From Triglochin maritima (Eukaryota > Streptophyta > Magnoliopsida > Alismatales > Juncaginaceae): DNA of 64,000 nucleotides. The first letter of the stretch is position 1. Every line of letters begins with the position of its first letter. The notes beneath the pieces are model-generated. The model made no database searches. It was given only the letters and a program-made list of their open reading frames with translations, and had not been told where the DNA came from. Below, one piece after another: positions 11,478 through 23,757 of this stretch. A program made the translations under genes and the position numbers. Location: assembly GCA_963682175.1 (NCBI GenBank), contig OY821777.1, forward strand, positions 8,090,501 through 8,154,500, given 5' to 3'.

Positions 11478-13295
11478 AGGGTAATTTGCTATTGTACACC
11501 TCCCAAGTTACCTAATTAGCGATATGTACTTGAGTTTTTAGTATTGCCTCAGGTGCACCTACAAGTCGACCTTAATGGCGCAAATACACCCGTACCATTT
11601 GTGGATCCCACACTTTAGCGATGACGTGAGGATGCCGTTAACGGCCGTCCAACGCCGTCCGTTATCTTTTCCTGCCACCCCCTAACCTTCCCCGCCATTT
11701 CTTCTCCTCCACATAAAACCCGACGGGCTGCACAACCTCCCTTCCCGCCACCCTCCTCTCCTAGCCTCCAGCTGTCCCGACGGGCTGCACAACCTCCCTT
11801 CCATCTCAGACGCCTGTGGTGGTATGTCAACTCCAGACAGCAATCAAAGCCGAACCCAGATGGTCGATCTTATCTCGCACTCCATCTATGATTCTCAATT
11901 TCTAGACAAACTTCTGATTGCCTCTTATGAGTAGCATAGATGTGCAACTCACTTTGCGGATTGGAAATTTAAGTGCCTCCTCAATCATATAATGTATATG
12001 CATTACAAAATTTCAGTCCATGCCCATTTCATTATGGAGCATATCCAATTCATTAGCAACTCAATTGTCCATTCCTCTGCAACAACTAATGATGTAACTC
12101 TTCAAAACCCACAACCCTAACCCTACCCTTGCACTTAGCCCATCGACCACCACAATGTAGCCTCATTCTCACACTACCTCCCAAATCAGACACACTGGTT
12201 GGACAACAAACATGCAAAGCCAAAACACATAAACAGAACAAACTAAATTGACAGATATGGTAGTGTATTCAAAGCTTTAATTTTTTTAACATATGGTTAT
12301 TAATATAGGTCACTACTTTCATTAATTTATTTGTGGATCATGAAGATTTATAACCAAATAAATCCTAATTTAAACATGCAATCACAATTTTGAATAAAAC
12401 GGAAAGCATAGAACATGGATCATGTTATCTAAAGTTTAAACCCTAACTTCATGAAATGGCAAACAAACAACATGGATCGTGTAATCTGAAAATAAACTCT
12501 AACCTTAAAATGCTAACATTGAACAAACCAGCAAACATAGAACTTGGATCATGTAATTTAAAGCCTAAACCCTAGCATGATGAAATGGAAAACAAAGAAC
12601 ATGGATCATGCAAACGGAAGCAAGCAATCTTCATCGTGGACATGCAATTTCAGGAAAATTTCACTAACCGTCGTCGCTTCCCAACCAAGCCGCTTCTTGT
12701 GTGTACCATCTTCTACGTTGTTGTCGTGTTCGTCGCTTCCTCTGGTCGATCGGGTAGTCGACGTTGTCGCCGTTCAATTTGGGGAACTAGGGGAGATCGG
12801 AAGGATTCAAGTTAAGGTTTTGGGGAGGGGGCAAATCGCCAACAACACTCAACGATTTGGGAAGGAGAGAAGTTAGGGTTTGGGGGAAGTGGGGGAGATC
12901 GCGAAGAACGGTCGGCGATTTCAATTTGGGAAGGAGGCGAGTTAGGGATTTGCTTTCTTTTGTCAGTCGAGTAAGGGTTTCAGGGTTGCAGTTGAGTCTA
13001 GTAGGATTGGGTTAGGTGAAATTACGTGTCAATTTGATGAGTTGTGGTCCGGTCAAGGTTAAACATTGTTTGTGGGTAAATATGTTTACTAAACCAAATC
13101 AATCCCAAATCCTGGCTCCATAACGAACGGCGTTGGATAACCATTAATGACATCCTCACATCATCGCTAAAGTGTGGGATCCACTAACGACACAGGTGTA
13201 TTTGCGCAAAGAAGGTGGACTTGTAGGTACACTTGAGACAATACTAAAAATTGCCAATTAGGTAACTTTGGAGGTGTACGGTAGTAAAATACCCT
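11478..13295. mobile_element. Nonautonomous TIR element, probably MULE-like, about 1.8 kb
   Basis: The ends are long imperfect inverted repeats of about 180-190 bp (11478-11665 and 13115-13295), starting AGGGTA and ending TACCCT. Flanks ATTTCGC (11471-11477) and ATTTCAA (13296-13302) look like a degraded target duplication. Copy B near 24880 has the unoccupied site (GATATTTCAT), which supports an insertion in copy A. The interior has no transposase. It includes three diverged direct repeats of the form CATGGATC..GT at 12410-12610 and a GC-richer stretch at 12650-12980. Long TIRs favour Mutator-like; the superfamily is not certain. Confidence 0.75.
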
Positions 13296-13302
13296 ATTTC
13301 AA

Positions 13303-13955
13303 TTTACGTTTGATATTGAAAGCTAATTTTAGTCTTGAAGTCATAAACTCATATATGATATGAATTAAATTGTCTATTTTAGATGACGACTTAGGTATTG
13401 GATGTCATTAAACAATAAGTTACGCATATTTTATATTCTGATTAATTGTGTCGATTTAACTGTCGTGCTTAAACCTGCCATTTTCAAGTGTAATATATAA
13501 TAATTGCACAGTTCTTACTTGTAATAGTTTCTCTGTTGACACGTATGATTCCTTACAAACGTCCTTACGTCAAGCCTAACCATATTCAGATACGTGTAAT
13601 AAGATTTGTCCATTTTCATAAGCTTTTTCATAAAGTCACAAGGCAACAAACTTGTGTGAGGGGATTGAGGGTTCTTGTTTTACAACAAGCTGGCTAATTT
13701 TACTAAAGATGATCCTTAGGCTTATATGCACACAAATTGCACTGTACTTTTGGTGTATGTCATATTTTAATTGCACGAACTTCATATAAAAAAATGCACA
13801 CACACATACATATAAACAAAGATGAATTATATTACAAGTCTTATAAGAATGCACACACACTGTACATAAGCCTTATACTGCTCTCACGATCTAAACGACA
13901 TATCACAAAACCAACGGTTGGAATTAACCTAATATATATATGTAATAGGAAATAG
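13303..13955. other. Duplicated noncoding DNA, copy A
   Basis: Aligns with 24890-25520 of copy B. AT-rich, with scattered stop codons in all frames and no exon-like stretch. A CACACA/CATACATA-type repeat at 13795-13865 differs in length between the copies. Confidence 0.6.
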
Positions 13956-15721
13956 TGTAGTTCTAACGTCCCTAATTCGCACTCGGGACAAATCAATCAA
14001 TCACAACTATAACAAGCGAAAAAAAGACATTAACTAATAATAATTAAGTTGATGCATCAATTAAAAACATATCATAAAGTCAAGATCAGAGTACAATGCG
14101 GAAGGAAAATACAAGAACTCTGAAATTCCTACTACATGATTACTAAGAGAAGCAAAAAAATACATGACAACTGAGCTCAACAGATCCAATCCACACGTCT
14201 CAAGCTCAAGTCGGCTCCAACCACCTATTGCGTTTCACCTGCACACACACAAATCACGCTTAAGTCTTGAATCAAGACCCTGTACACCATCCCAACCTGA
14301 CACTAAACAAGGTATAGCCGTCCCTGACAACAGAAAACTAGGCCACGTCGTCCACACGACTCACAAAACAAGGTCACACCGTCTAAACGGCTCACACTGG
14401 TCTCGTGTCCCAAGGCGACCACACGTTCCAATGAAGCCGAGTGTGCACCTCGACTTCAGTGCGCATCAGATCCACAAGGCAACACTCAACCTTCTCTCAC
14501 GACAGAACTGTCACACGTCCCAAGGCGACCACACGTCCCAACCAAGTCGGGCGTGCACCCTTTACAAGACCGCGCATCTGACCCACAAGACAACACCCTA
14601 CTCCAACCACTAGCGCATCTGAGCACGTGAGCAACGCTCCCTAACGGTCACTCATCATAACGCTATTGAACTAACCAGTCCCACATCCATCTTTGGGAGT
14701 TGACCACACGCCCGAGTCCGTGAGCAACGCTCCCAAACGTGGGTGTACCATTCCCGAACCGCCACAACACAGGGGAAAACCCTAATATCTAGTCAGACGT
14801 GCCTCACACGTCATCTCGGGCGTACACCCTCACAACGTAGGTGGACAACCGGTTCCATGAACCTCTAACAATCTCACAAGACAAGGGGGTAAACACAATT
14901 TACCCTCAAAAGCACGGGTCAAACAACCCCAACAAGATATAGAACAATAAACATAAATAAGATAATAAAATCATATAAGCAGCCTAAGGAAACTATAGCT
15001 CTAAACTCACAATCAAATGTATAGGGGTATTAGAATAATTCTATCAAAATTTCCGTACAAATCATAATTCTCATAAGCTCAGGGAAAAAATAGTAAATTA
15101 CTCAACTGATGTAATTTTCTACAAATATATAAAAAGTCCAGGGAAAATCGCAATTTCCCTAAATTAAATTATGTTCTCACAATTATGAAACGTTCAAGGT
15201 TTATCCAGCAATGTACCAACTTATTCATTATTTAATCAAATACAAAGAAATCCATGGTTTTTCCGGTAAGTATTCCAATTATTAATTAATTAATTAATTA
15301 AACAAATAAAATTAAATCTAGGATTTTCAAGGCAATTTATTCAGTTATTAATTATTTAACCAAATACTATTAAACTACTGGTTTATTCTGCAAATATTCC
15401 CATTAACTTTTTTACTAGACAATTACAAATAACTCAGCGCGGTTGTGCGTCTCCGGTGCCGCTCCGGCCGGCCTCTCCAGCTCCTCCGCTCTCGTTCACC
15501 GACCTCCTATACCCAAAACACGGGTGGATGGCGTACCTCGCTGTTTCGTCGTCGCCGGATTCACTCCCGCGTTGCCGGAGATCCTCGTCGTTGCCGGCGC
15601 TAAGGATAGGGTTGAGTTTGGTGAATTGGGTTGGGTGGGTCGGATGGAGAGGAAGGTGGGGGAGAGAGAATGACAGAGGGAGATAGGAGAGAGAGAGAGA
15701 GATGGAGGGGGTGGTGCAACA
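13956..15721. mobile_element. Probable solo LTR of a Ty3/gypsy element
   Basis: This block is absent from copy B, where flanking sequence continues from AATAGTGT to GGCTATGAG. It starts TGTAGTTCTAACGTCCCT and ends GTGCAACA, so it has TG...CA ends. It has the mixed AT-rich/GC-rich layout of a long plant gypsy LTR, including a GC-rich block at 15436-15605. Inside, a degenerate repeat of about 110 bp with CCCAAGGCGACCACACGT occurs at 14390-14620. No perfect 5-bp target duplication is visible, so edges may be off by a few bases. It lacks the CGGTCGACCG motif. Confidence 0.55.
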
Positions 15722-17146
15722 GGCTATGAGTTATATTCATCTTGGCTATGATCTTCACTTTAAAATTATATTTAATAAAACTAAATCGCATGCATTCTAA
15801 TTTACTACGGGCATACTTAAATTTTAGCTCATCCAAGTAATTTTTATCGTTGATCTAAAATGGACAAAGTTGAATGACTACAATTTATCGAATTAATTGA
15901 AGTGGTTAGATCAATGTCTATCATGATTCATTTGAAGTGATTTTTTTTTTACTATATGTTACTTATACATGGAAGATGTAATTTACGAAATTTCATTGAA
16001 AATTGTTCACAACTACCTAAACGTGAAGTACCATAGCCGGCCAGATGGCTATAAGTGGCCCATAGCGACATGATGTCCTATGTAATATGTACCTACAAAT
16101 AAAAGGAACATAAAATTAGTGATCTGTGTAGAACTTTTCACTTATTTCAACTTATTCCAACATGTCATATTATACAACACCAATGCACATTATATTACTT
16201 ATTAAAGTTTCACATTAGAGCTTAAGCTTCTTAACAACGTATTTATGTCTTGCTATATATATAGGGGACTCACAAAAAGTAAATTTACTTCAGGATTAAT
16301 CAATATATTTTGACTTTATAAAGAAACTATAGAATAAGACTAGTGCTCTCTCTACACAGACACACGTATATATAATTTGGTGCATTAATTTGAACTTTGA
16401 TGGTTTATTCAAAGTAATAAATTCAAAAACAAATAGTCGAATCGAGTTATTATATCGAAAGATAACTTTCAAATGTGAATCCCCTATAAAATTTAGTTTA
16501 ATTTCTGTAAATTTATTATGTAGGTGTCAATTGTCACGATATATAGTAAGACAGATGGCCAAATGTGATATTTCTAGTGCAAAATAAATATATGGTATGT
16601 GGAGCTTTCATAATACGTTACCTTTTTTTGAGTCACTAATAATACCAGAACTGTTGACATATAATACAGAACGAGTGCATAAATGTCCAGATCGTTATAT
16701 TATAAAGATACATCCTATCAAAATGTCTTTTGTATATATACAATATGCATTCTGTTATATGATATAATGATAATATAGAAAGGGGATATGTGCGTCCATC
16801 GCATCCTATTAAAAAATTGTAATACTGCCTCAATAATTTTTCGGGCTGTTACATCAAAGCCCTTGATGACTTGTTTTGTAATAAATTATATTGATTTGTA
16901 TTTGATTTTTGTAAAAATTGAATATTATTTTCTTTTACATCATTCACTTTTTATAGGATAACTTATAAGTTAAAAGTGTAGAGTAAAATTGTTAAAGTCC
17001 AAAGAAAACGGGTAAAATACAGGTTTTGTTACACATTCTAGTTATTGATAAGCTAATAAAATAACGTTTACGTTACCCGTTTAATTATACCTTGAGCCTT
17101 ATCTATCCACATCCGAAGGAATTTTTGTTGTTGCAATCAGTGGGAT
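15722..17146. other. Duplicated noncoding DNA, copy A, strongly conserved
   Basis: Aligns closely with 25525-26940 of copy B. The part 16200-16600 is nearly identical to 26000-26400, although no open frame is conserved there. It holds TATATATATAGGGG near 16255 and the sequence ACACGTATATATAAT near 16364. No gene is recognised. Confidence 0.6.
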
Positions 17147-17745
17147 CGAGAGAACTTGTCGAATTCGGAGATCGAGTGAATTAATTTAAAACCTAAAATC
17201 AGAAAAAAGAAAAAAAAAGTATCTAAGACTAGTCACTAGACTAGAGGTACCCAATTTTCAAAGGATATGTTTGCGAGAAATCTCAATATATTACTGAAAC
17301 GTTGTCACCAGCAAAGTCTTCTTGTTTTTTTTTCCTTCTATTTCAAGTTCAACCGACAGAGATTTAAAACAACAAATGACAACCACTTGTGCAACACTGG
17401 TGTAAACGAGCAAAGTCGAGCGAAATTTCAAGCAATAAGTATCATCTTATGTTATTACAGAATACAAAAAAAAATCAAGCAAATTATCGAGCCGAACATC
17501 AAATTTTTTCAAGTTCGAGCGGCTCGTTTACCGAACTAAGTTTGAATATTTTTTTGTTTTTCACCAAGATCTTTCATTTTCAAGTGAAACTAGAGTCATA
17601 CATTTTTCAAGTCGAGTTCAAGTCAAACTATCGAACCGAGCCAAAATTGACAGCCCTACTTGTGCTACAAGAAAATGGTAGCAGTTTCGTAAGTATCGGA
17701 TCTGGAAGGAGCAACATAATTGATGACCAAAGGTCTTTCGGGGAA
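17147..17745. mobile_element. Copy-A-specific insertion with hAT-like repeat
   Basis: Copy B runs from the equivalent of about 17140 directly to about 17750, so this block is an insertion in A or a deletion in B. It contains TTCGAGCGGCTCG, TCGAACCGAGCC and an ATTGACAGCCCTA terminus near 17648-17660, typical of plant hAT-type nonautonomous repeats. The opposite terminus and a target duplication are not clear. Confidence 0.4.
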
Positions 17746-19631
17746 AATCCCTACATGTTAAAATCCAAACCTGAATGTGAAAGCTAGAAAAATCAAGGAA
17801 AAATATTTTTGCATCAAATATTTACAGGCTCTAGATCATGTTGCATGTTGTTACTTGTTAACGTTGCACGGTGAATGTCGCGATTCGAAACCTCACATCT
17901 AGAATCATAATTGATTTGCCTTTGTAATTTGATGAGGAAACTTAAAATGGCATATGGAATATTGTGCATTATTGTTAATTAAATTATAGATTTGTGAAGT
18001 TATAGGTGGAAAAGATCGGATGAATAAAAAACAAAATTGTGAAGGAAAATTAGAAACAAAAGGAGCAAGAATGATCAAGTACATTCTCTTTTACGTGAAA
18101 ATTAAAAAAGAAGCATATTTGAATGTGTAGCAGTTCTTTACTTCCAATGCAGAATTGGATCTCTAAATTTGATTTAGTACTATTCTTAAATTAAGTAGTG
18201 AACTACTCGATTTGGTCCGTAGTCCTAGTTTTTACAACAACAAAAAATCTAGTTTTAGTTTGGTTAAGTAGCTGGCTGTAAACTGTGAAATTTTCGACCA
18301 GTTCAACACCAGTTGCAATATTATGGGTACAAAATTAAGGAAATACAAACCCAAAATAATCAATTGATATCAAAACAATCGATCACCGGACAAAGCAAAG
18401 TCGAACTCGAGTGAGGATTCTGAGAAGATCCTGCAAATGTTTGCTGGATTGAAGCAGTGGAATAAACAAGTACAAGTAACACGCTAAGAGGTGGAAGTAA
18501 AAAATTAGGGTTAGGGTTTGGTGCGGCGGTACCTTGTATTTATACATCTTTTCATCACAATCGAACATGCCTGATACCAACAACAGATTGGATCCAATCG
18601 TGGTTTTTGGAGCCACTATGCCTTAGATCTTGAACCAACTTCAACACATGTCTTTAGTTACAGTGAGTGTATCATCATAGGTACGTGAACTTGAATCACC
18701 TAGGTATAAGTATGCAAATGATAAGCTATCATCTGAGTAACCAATTTGAAAATATAAATTTGGCTGATATTTGATAAAGAAGTTCTTATCAAATACAATT
18801 TAGAATTGAAAATGTTCAATAAAACTTTACCGATTGCAATTTCGAATACAAATTCGGATATAGTTAAAATCATATCTAAAATTCTGAAAATACAAATTAT
18901 CACAAGTACAACATATGTGATAATTAATATTTATATGATAATATAACAAAAAATATATAAATAATATATATATATTCTTAAGGTATTTATAAAAAAATTA
19001 AGATAGTATAACAAAAAATATATAAATAATATGTTACAGTAATTTGAGCACTATCCGAATCTAAATCCGAATTTGAAAAGTAATCGAGATTAAATTCTCA
19101 TTCTTATAATAACACCTTTTCATTCCAATCATACAGTCACACATATCACACAGACACTCATTTTAATCGTTGCATTCTAATCATCTCAAAATATATCTAC
19201 GTGATTCCTTGAGTAATTGTTATATATCTCATGCACAAGAAAATCAAAGAATTGGCCTTAATTCAACATTGTTTGTTGTTACAATAACGTGCTAGATATT
19301 GTTACGTTTACAGTATATATCTTAAGAATAAGTGGAGTAGTTTCATTTATGCTATTGTTTTTGTTCAATGACTAAAATGATCATGTATACTCAAGAAATA
19401 TTTAACCAAAGATGCAATAAAAGGAGTTTGGTGATAGTTGTTAGAGATTCATGAAGGATAAATGCGTATAATTAAAAATGTATGATATTTCAGCAGTCGG
19501 ACTAAAATGATGCATGATGTTGATGTAAAAACCTCTCCAATTGATCTTGTATAATTCTTTCAAATATATAACTGGGACAAGCCACGAATTAACTAGTAAT
19601 AGCGCGCCGACACAAACAGGTGTGTATATAC

Positions 19632-19677
<46 letters not shown>

Positions 19678-20194
19678 CATACTCGTAGACATGTATAAAC
19701 ATAGGATGGCCGACAGAGTGCATTAGGATTTAGGAGTGGACGTGCACGTACGTACCGCTCTCGCATCTTTCCCATACAAAGATCAGTTGCACTTCCCGGT
19801 CCTCCTTTTGAAATTTGAAATTAATTAATATTCTTTTTTAAGGAAAAAATAATTAATATTCTCAAACTTCATATAATGCCAACCCATGATTTGCATGTAC
19901 GACGTATCATTTCACTTCTATATCATTTAGGTCGTGAACAAACTCAGATCCCAAATTATTATCATAACATGAGTTAAAACAAGAAAATTCAAATTCGTAC
20001 ATAAGGAATAACAATGAAAGAAAGAACTTAAATCCCACCAATTGAATCCACAATACATGCCTATACCACATGTTTCTTTTTTTTTTCTTTTTTTTATAAG
20101 GCATGCCTACAGTAGAGCTCCCAAAATAAAAAATAAAAAAGCTCTCCTAACCAAGAAACACCTTGTATTTGAAACGACGATACGAAGATCCCAT
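17746..20194. other. Noncoding DNA downstream of ERF copy A
   Basis: No gene is recognised. Positions 18138-19248 have no counterpart in copy B, where a retroelement composite (27383-34985) occupies this place. Homology resumes at 19245. A long (AT)n microsatellite lies at about 19636-19672, and poly-T tracts occur near 20070-20095. Confidence 0.55.
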
Positions 20195-20830
20195 CTAATA
20201 ATTCCACAATGAGAAGTCAAACTCTAACCCTCCATCCAAATGATCTCCACCACCACCACTCCCTATCCAATTATTCAAAGAGTCGATCACCCCAGCATGA
20301 CACATGAAGTGATCATCAAAAACGCATGAGTGGAAGGCACCAACATCACTCGAGTTAATGCACCCTTGGGTAATTGTTTGATTCAACGTATTTGTATTTG
20401 TATTTGCATTTGCATTTGCATCTGTATCGGCATTAGAACTAAAAACGCAAGTTTGACCCTTGTTGACATCCATGGCCGCAGCATTGGCTGCTGCGGCCTT
20501 GATGTCACTAGGGGAGAGAGACGCTGGTCGAGGGAGAGTCCCGGCCAGCTCGGGGAAATTTAGAGCGGCGGATCCGCTGCTTTTGATGCTTAGAGCCGCC
20601 ACGTCGTGGGCACGTGCGGCTTTTTCTGGGGTGGCAAATGTACCGAGCCAAATTCTTGACTTCTTTCTAGGCTCGCGGATCTCAGACACCCACTTGCCCC
20701 AACTCCGCATGCGTACCCCTCGATACGTCGGGTGTTTCGTGTCCTGTCGTGTTCGTTTGGACGTAGTTGTGGTGGTGGTCGTGGAATGAGAAGAGGAGGT
20801 GTTCGACGTTGAATTGGTGTTTGAATCCAT
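20195..20830 (-). CDS. AP2/ERF transcription factor, DREB A-4 (group III) type, copy A
   Basis: A single-exon gene of 211 codons. One AP2 domain spans residues 36-92, with [25 protein letters not shown] and [13 protein letters not shown]. This domain binds GCC-box/DRE-type promoter elements in the nucleus. After it comes the conserved LNFPELA...[16 protein letters not shown] segment, and the protein ends LWNY, matching the LWSY-type end of group III. A basic SKRTRQD stretch (24-30) may be a nuclear signal. I start at the Met at 20828-20830; an upstream in-frame Met (20965) lies beyond a TATA-like ATATAT near 20942 and adds only a hydrophobic leader. An Asn/Ala/Thr dipeptide run (residues 137-149) comes from a hexanucleotide repeat missing in copy B. 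The subgroup is inferred from motifs; targets are unknown. Confidence 0.93.
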   Translation of the reverse strand: MDSNTNSTSNTSSSHSTTTTTTTSKRTRQDTKHPTYRGVRMRSWGKWVSEIREPRKKSRIWLGTFATPEKAARAHDVAALSIKSSGSAALNFPELAGTLPRPASLSPSDIKAAAANAAAMDVNKGQTCVFSSNADTDANANANTNTNTLNQTITQGCINSSDVGAFHSCVFDDHFMCHAGVIDSLNNWIGSGGGGDHLDGGLEFDFSLWNY

Positions 20831-21012
20831 TAGTAAAAGAGTAAAAGAGAAGGTAAATAAAAAAAAAAGGGAGAGGCAGCTGAAAGAGGAATGCAGGGGA
20901 TTGTAAGTTGGACGGTTTGGTACTCGGAGTTGTGATTTTTGATATATGGGGAAACAAGGAAGCATGAGGGGTGGTTTGCATCAGGAAAGGGACGTACGAC
21001 CAAACTGTACAT
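20831..21012 (-). promoter_or_regulatory. Leader and proximal promoter of ERF copy A
   Basis: Nearly identical to 36575-36760 upstream of the paralogue. A TATA-like ATATAT at about 20940-20945 (read on minus) lies about 110 bp before the start codon. No upstream element was identified with confidence. Confidence 0.4.
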
Positions 21013-21783
21013 GCTCCCGGATATCTCGAGAGTGAATGTAATAAACGTTGACCATCCTCCGGGGAAAAAAACATTAATCGACTATACGCCACAACATAGT
21101 CATTTATTTTGGATTTTGTGTAACTATCCTCCACGAAAACAATAAACATTGACTATTTTAACTCAATTACGTTTCGGTAGATCTTTAATCTTCCAAGTTT
21201 TCGATAAAAGAAGATGATTACATTTTGCCACTTGATTAACATATTTGGTATTTGGCAACTATTTCAATATTTTTCTTTCTTACTTAGTAAGGTTGTAAAT
21301 GAATAGAATTTTACCCACAATCTGTCCCACCTAACGCGGATTACGGACAAAAAAATGTTACCCGCCACCCTTACAACCCGCATAATAAGCGAGGGGTGGG
21401 GGTGTTGCAATTTTCTCGCAACCCGTCCCTCATAACATGCAACCCGCATAAGTCTTGTATTTTGTTTGTATTTAGTTTTGATTTTTTTATATATAGCTTT
21501 AAAAACATACATTGATTAATTTTTTTCTTGATTTTTTGTATCTACCTTTGTTTAAATGGATAATGTTAAAGAAAATGAATTGATTTTTGTATTTAACTTT
21601 AATCAAAGAAAAACCCGTCAAACCCGCCCTGCATAGCTTAGTCCACCATTACGTGGGACGGGTAGCAGATTTTTTTTTTACCACTTCCCGCCCCACCTAC
21701 CCGCTTAACTTAGGTGGGACGAGTAGAGGTGGGGCAAAAACCTGCCGTGCTTACACCCGCATTAGCTAATATAACCAAGTTAC
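21013..21783. other. Upstream flank of ERF copy A with a GC-rich repeat
   Basis: Positions 21125-21260 align with 36850-36990 of copy B. The block 21290-21775 is copy-A-specific. It carries GCGGG/CCCGC words in both directions (ACCCGCATAATAAGCG, GGGACGGGTAGCAG), like common nonautonomous hAT-type repeats. No gene is seen. Confidence 0.45.
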
Positions 21784-21963
21784 TTGAAGCATAAAAATGC
21801 CTCGAAGCAAATTATCATGTAGCCACACATATCCAACAATTACTTCGCATTATATTACATCAAAAAAAGTTAAAATGTTGGAAGAGACCCTGAACGGAGA
21901 GAATCGAACACTTCGCTTTTATTAGCAAAGACCTATTTGGATTTTCAATTTTCTTTTGAGTTA
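21784..21963. repeat. Relic of the PEX2 3' flank in copy A
   Basis: Aligns with 41085-41263, which ends 62 bp beyond the PEX2 stop codon. It includes the shared TTGGAAGAGACCCTGAA and AGCAAAGACCTATTTG words. Beyond 21963 the homology stops and no PEX2 exon follows. Copy A therefore contains only the downstream flank of PEX2. Confidence 0.85.
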
Positions 21964-23757
21964 TTAGATAATTTGTACACCCTTTTTAGCACAGAGTATA
22001 ATATAATTTTGATCATTAACATTTTAATCATATTATTCATAATAATTTATTTTTCTTTGTTACTAATATATTTTAATCATGATATCATATTCATTTTCTA
22101 GTTTGTAAGTGACCTTTTTTGTTATTTATATAATATAGCTTCTTAATATAATTTGTTTTTTTTTGACTGCTCAGGGGTTATAAGTTGGAAAATTATTTTG
22201 TCTACTCCAGAAACGTTTTACTTTTGCTTTTTTTCTGATGAACACTGTAAATAATTTGTTTCTTGAATCATATGCCTTTTGATGCTTAGATCGTACTTAG
22301 TACTTGAATATACTACATATTGAGAAGAGAAACCACAGAAGTTGCCAAGATCTTAAGTTATCACAATGTGTATACTTCAACTTTTTAACAATTTGTAGGA
22401 GATAAAATAACCAAACTTTTTAATACGCTCTGTCTTACGCATCATTTGGATGACGATTTTGAAAACATTAAAAATTTATTACAAAATTTAAAAAATAAAA
22501 ATAATTATAAAACATATTTTAAAAAATAAGAGTCAAAATTTTCAAACAGATTCAAAATGTTTTAAAAAACAAAACAAAAGCAAAAAAAATTAAAAAAACA
22601 AAACAATGCATGACCGACCGGTTGATGACCACGTCGGTCGTGGGAATGACCGACCGGCGGATGACCTCCCCATAGTGGATGGTCTAAGGCTATTGGTAAG
22701 CACTAAGGTCACTAAGTGTCCTTGTTTTTAATTTTTTGTTTAAATTAAATGTAAATAATTTTATTTAGTTTAGTTTTTGGTTTGTAATTAAGTTATTTAA
22801 AATGAATGTTGTAGTTTGGTTATGTAATTAAGAAAATTGTAATTATTTTTTCCTCAACATTTTAATTTTAATCAAAACCCATCAACATTTAATTAAATAA
22901 ATACTAAACATTAATAATACATTGCCTTATAAAATACAAAAAAACATCTAAAATGGAAAATACATATGTTCGATGTTCACTGACGTGGTTTTAGGCTTAT
23001 CGTGTCGGTGCACCGGGAACCGACGTGGTGTATTGACCATCGTTGCATGATATTTTTCAAGCATTAATCTTATATTGACTGAATGCATTTTGGTTGCCCA
23101 AACTGGTGATTCTAGTTAGCGGTTTCGGTGGATCGAATCATTTTCGGTCATCCGTTCAGCATGTTACGTCCATATAGAGATTAACAACGTCTTTTCTTAG
23201 GTTAACCGACGTGGTAACTCTTTAAAAAATTAGTAAATTGTAACTCCATCTGAACGATTGGCCCGTTCAGAAAGACCACCTCTGACCGATCACCCCTGCT
23301 CAACCAGGCCCGTCCGACCAACCCTGACCATCTTTTAAATCCAGCACTTTCTCACGAATGTGCGATCAATGCTTCCAATTGCAACGAAATTTAATTACTC
23401 TAATTAAAATGACTTGTTTTAATTAGTTCACAAAGAACATATATCAAAGTTTTGTTTGTTTGAAATTTACAATAGAATGATATTATGGACTCGAATGTGT
23501 TGTTTTGTTGATGTTAGATTGTTTATTAGTAGTTGAAATTTTTGATGACTAAGAATCCAAATTTATATTTATCTTTACATTGAGATTGTTACTCTTGATA
23601 TGTAGAAAATTATGAATCGAAAATGAATCTTCACGCCAGTAGATTGAGTGATAAGTACAAGGCTTTGGTTGATGAATTTCTACACCTGAAGATGTAGATG
23701 CTAGAAATTAGAGAAAAAGGCCTTGTGCCCATGTTTTAACATGTTACTAGAAATTGA
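21964..23757. other. Spacer between the two duplication copies
   Basis: AT-rich. No gene is recognised on either strand. A possible MITE-like end (GACCGACCGG...GGATGGTCTAAG) lies at 22600-22690. A moderately GC-rich patch at 23230-23340 shows no coding features. Confidence 0.5.

Larger units (their letters stand above)
11046..21963. repeat. Segmental duplication, copy A
   Basis: Collinear with 23758-41263 in direct orientation. Anchors include 11057-11090 with 23766-23800, 13320-13955 with 24890-25520, 15722-17140 with 25525-26940, 19245-21012 with 34985-36770 (ERF gene), and 21784-21963 with 41085-41263. Copy-specific insertions are annotated separately. The shared content is an ERF gene, its flanks and the 3' flank of PEX2. 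Confidence 0.9.

Noticed and set aside
14164..14613. Open frame of 149 codons on plus
   Set aside because: It lies inside a probable LTR, is low in hydrophobic residues, and its length reflects repeated GC-rich sequence; no domain.
13956..15721. Clean solo LTR with target duplication
   Set aside because: TG...CA ends fit, but no 5-bp duplication could be found and copy B has three extra bases at the site, so only a probable LTR is claimed.
19636..19672. (AT)n tract as a possible regulatory element
   Set aside because: Plain microsatellite that varies between the duplication copies.
20831..20965. In-frame extension of ERF copy A upstream to a Met at 20965 (also present in copy B)
   Set aside because: It adds a hydrophobic leader unlike ERF proteins and starts upstream of the TATA-like element; the downstream Met gives a normal group III N-terminus.
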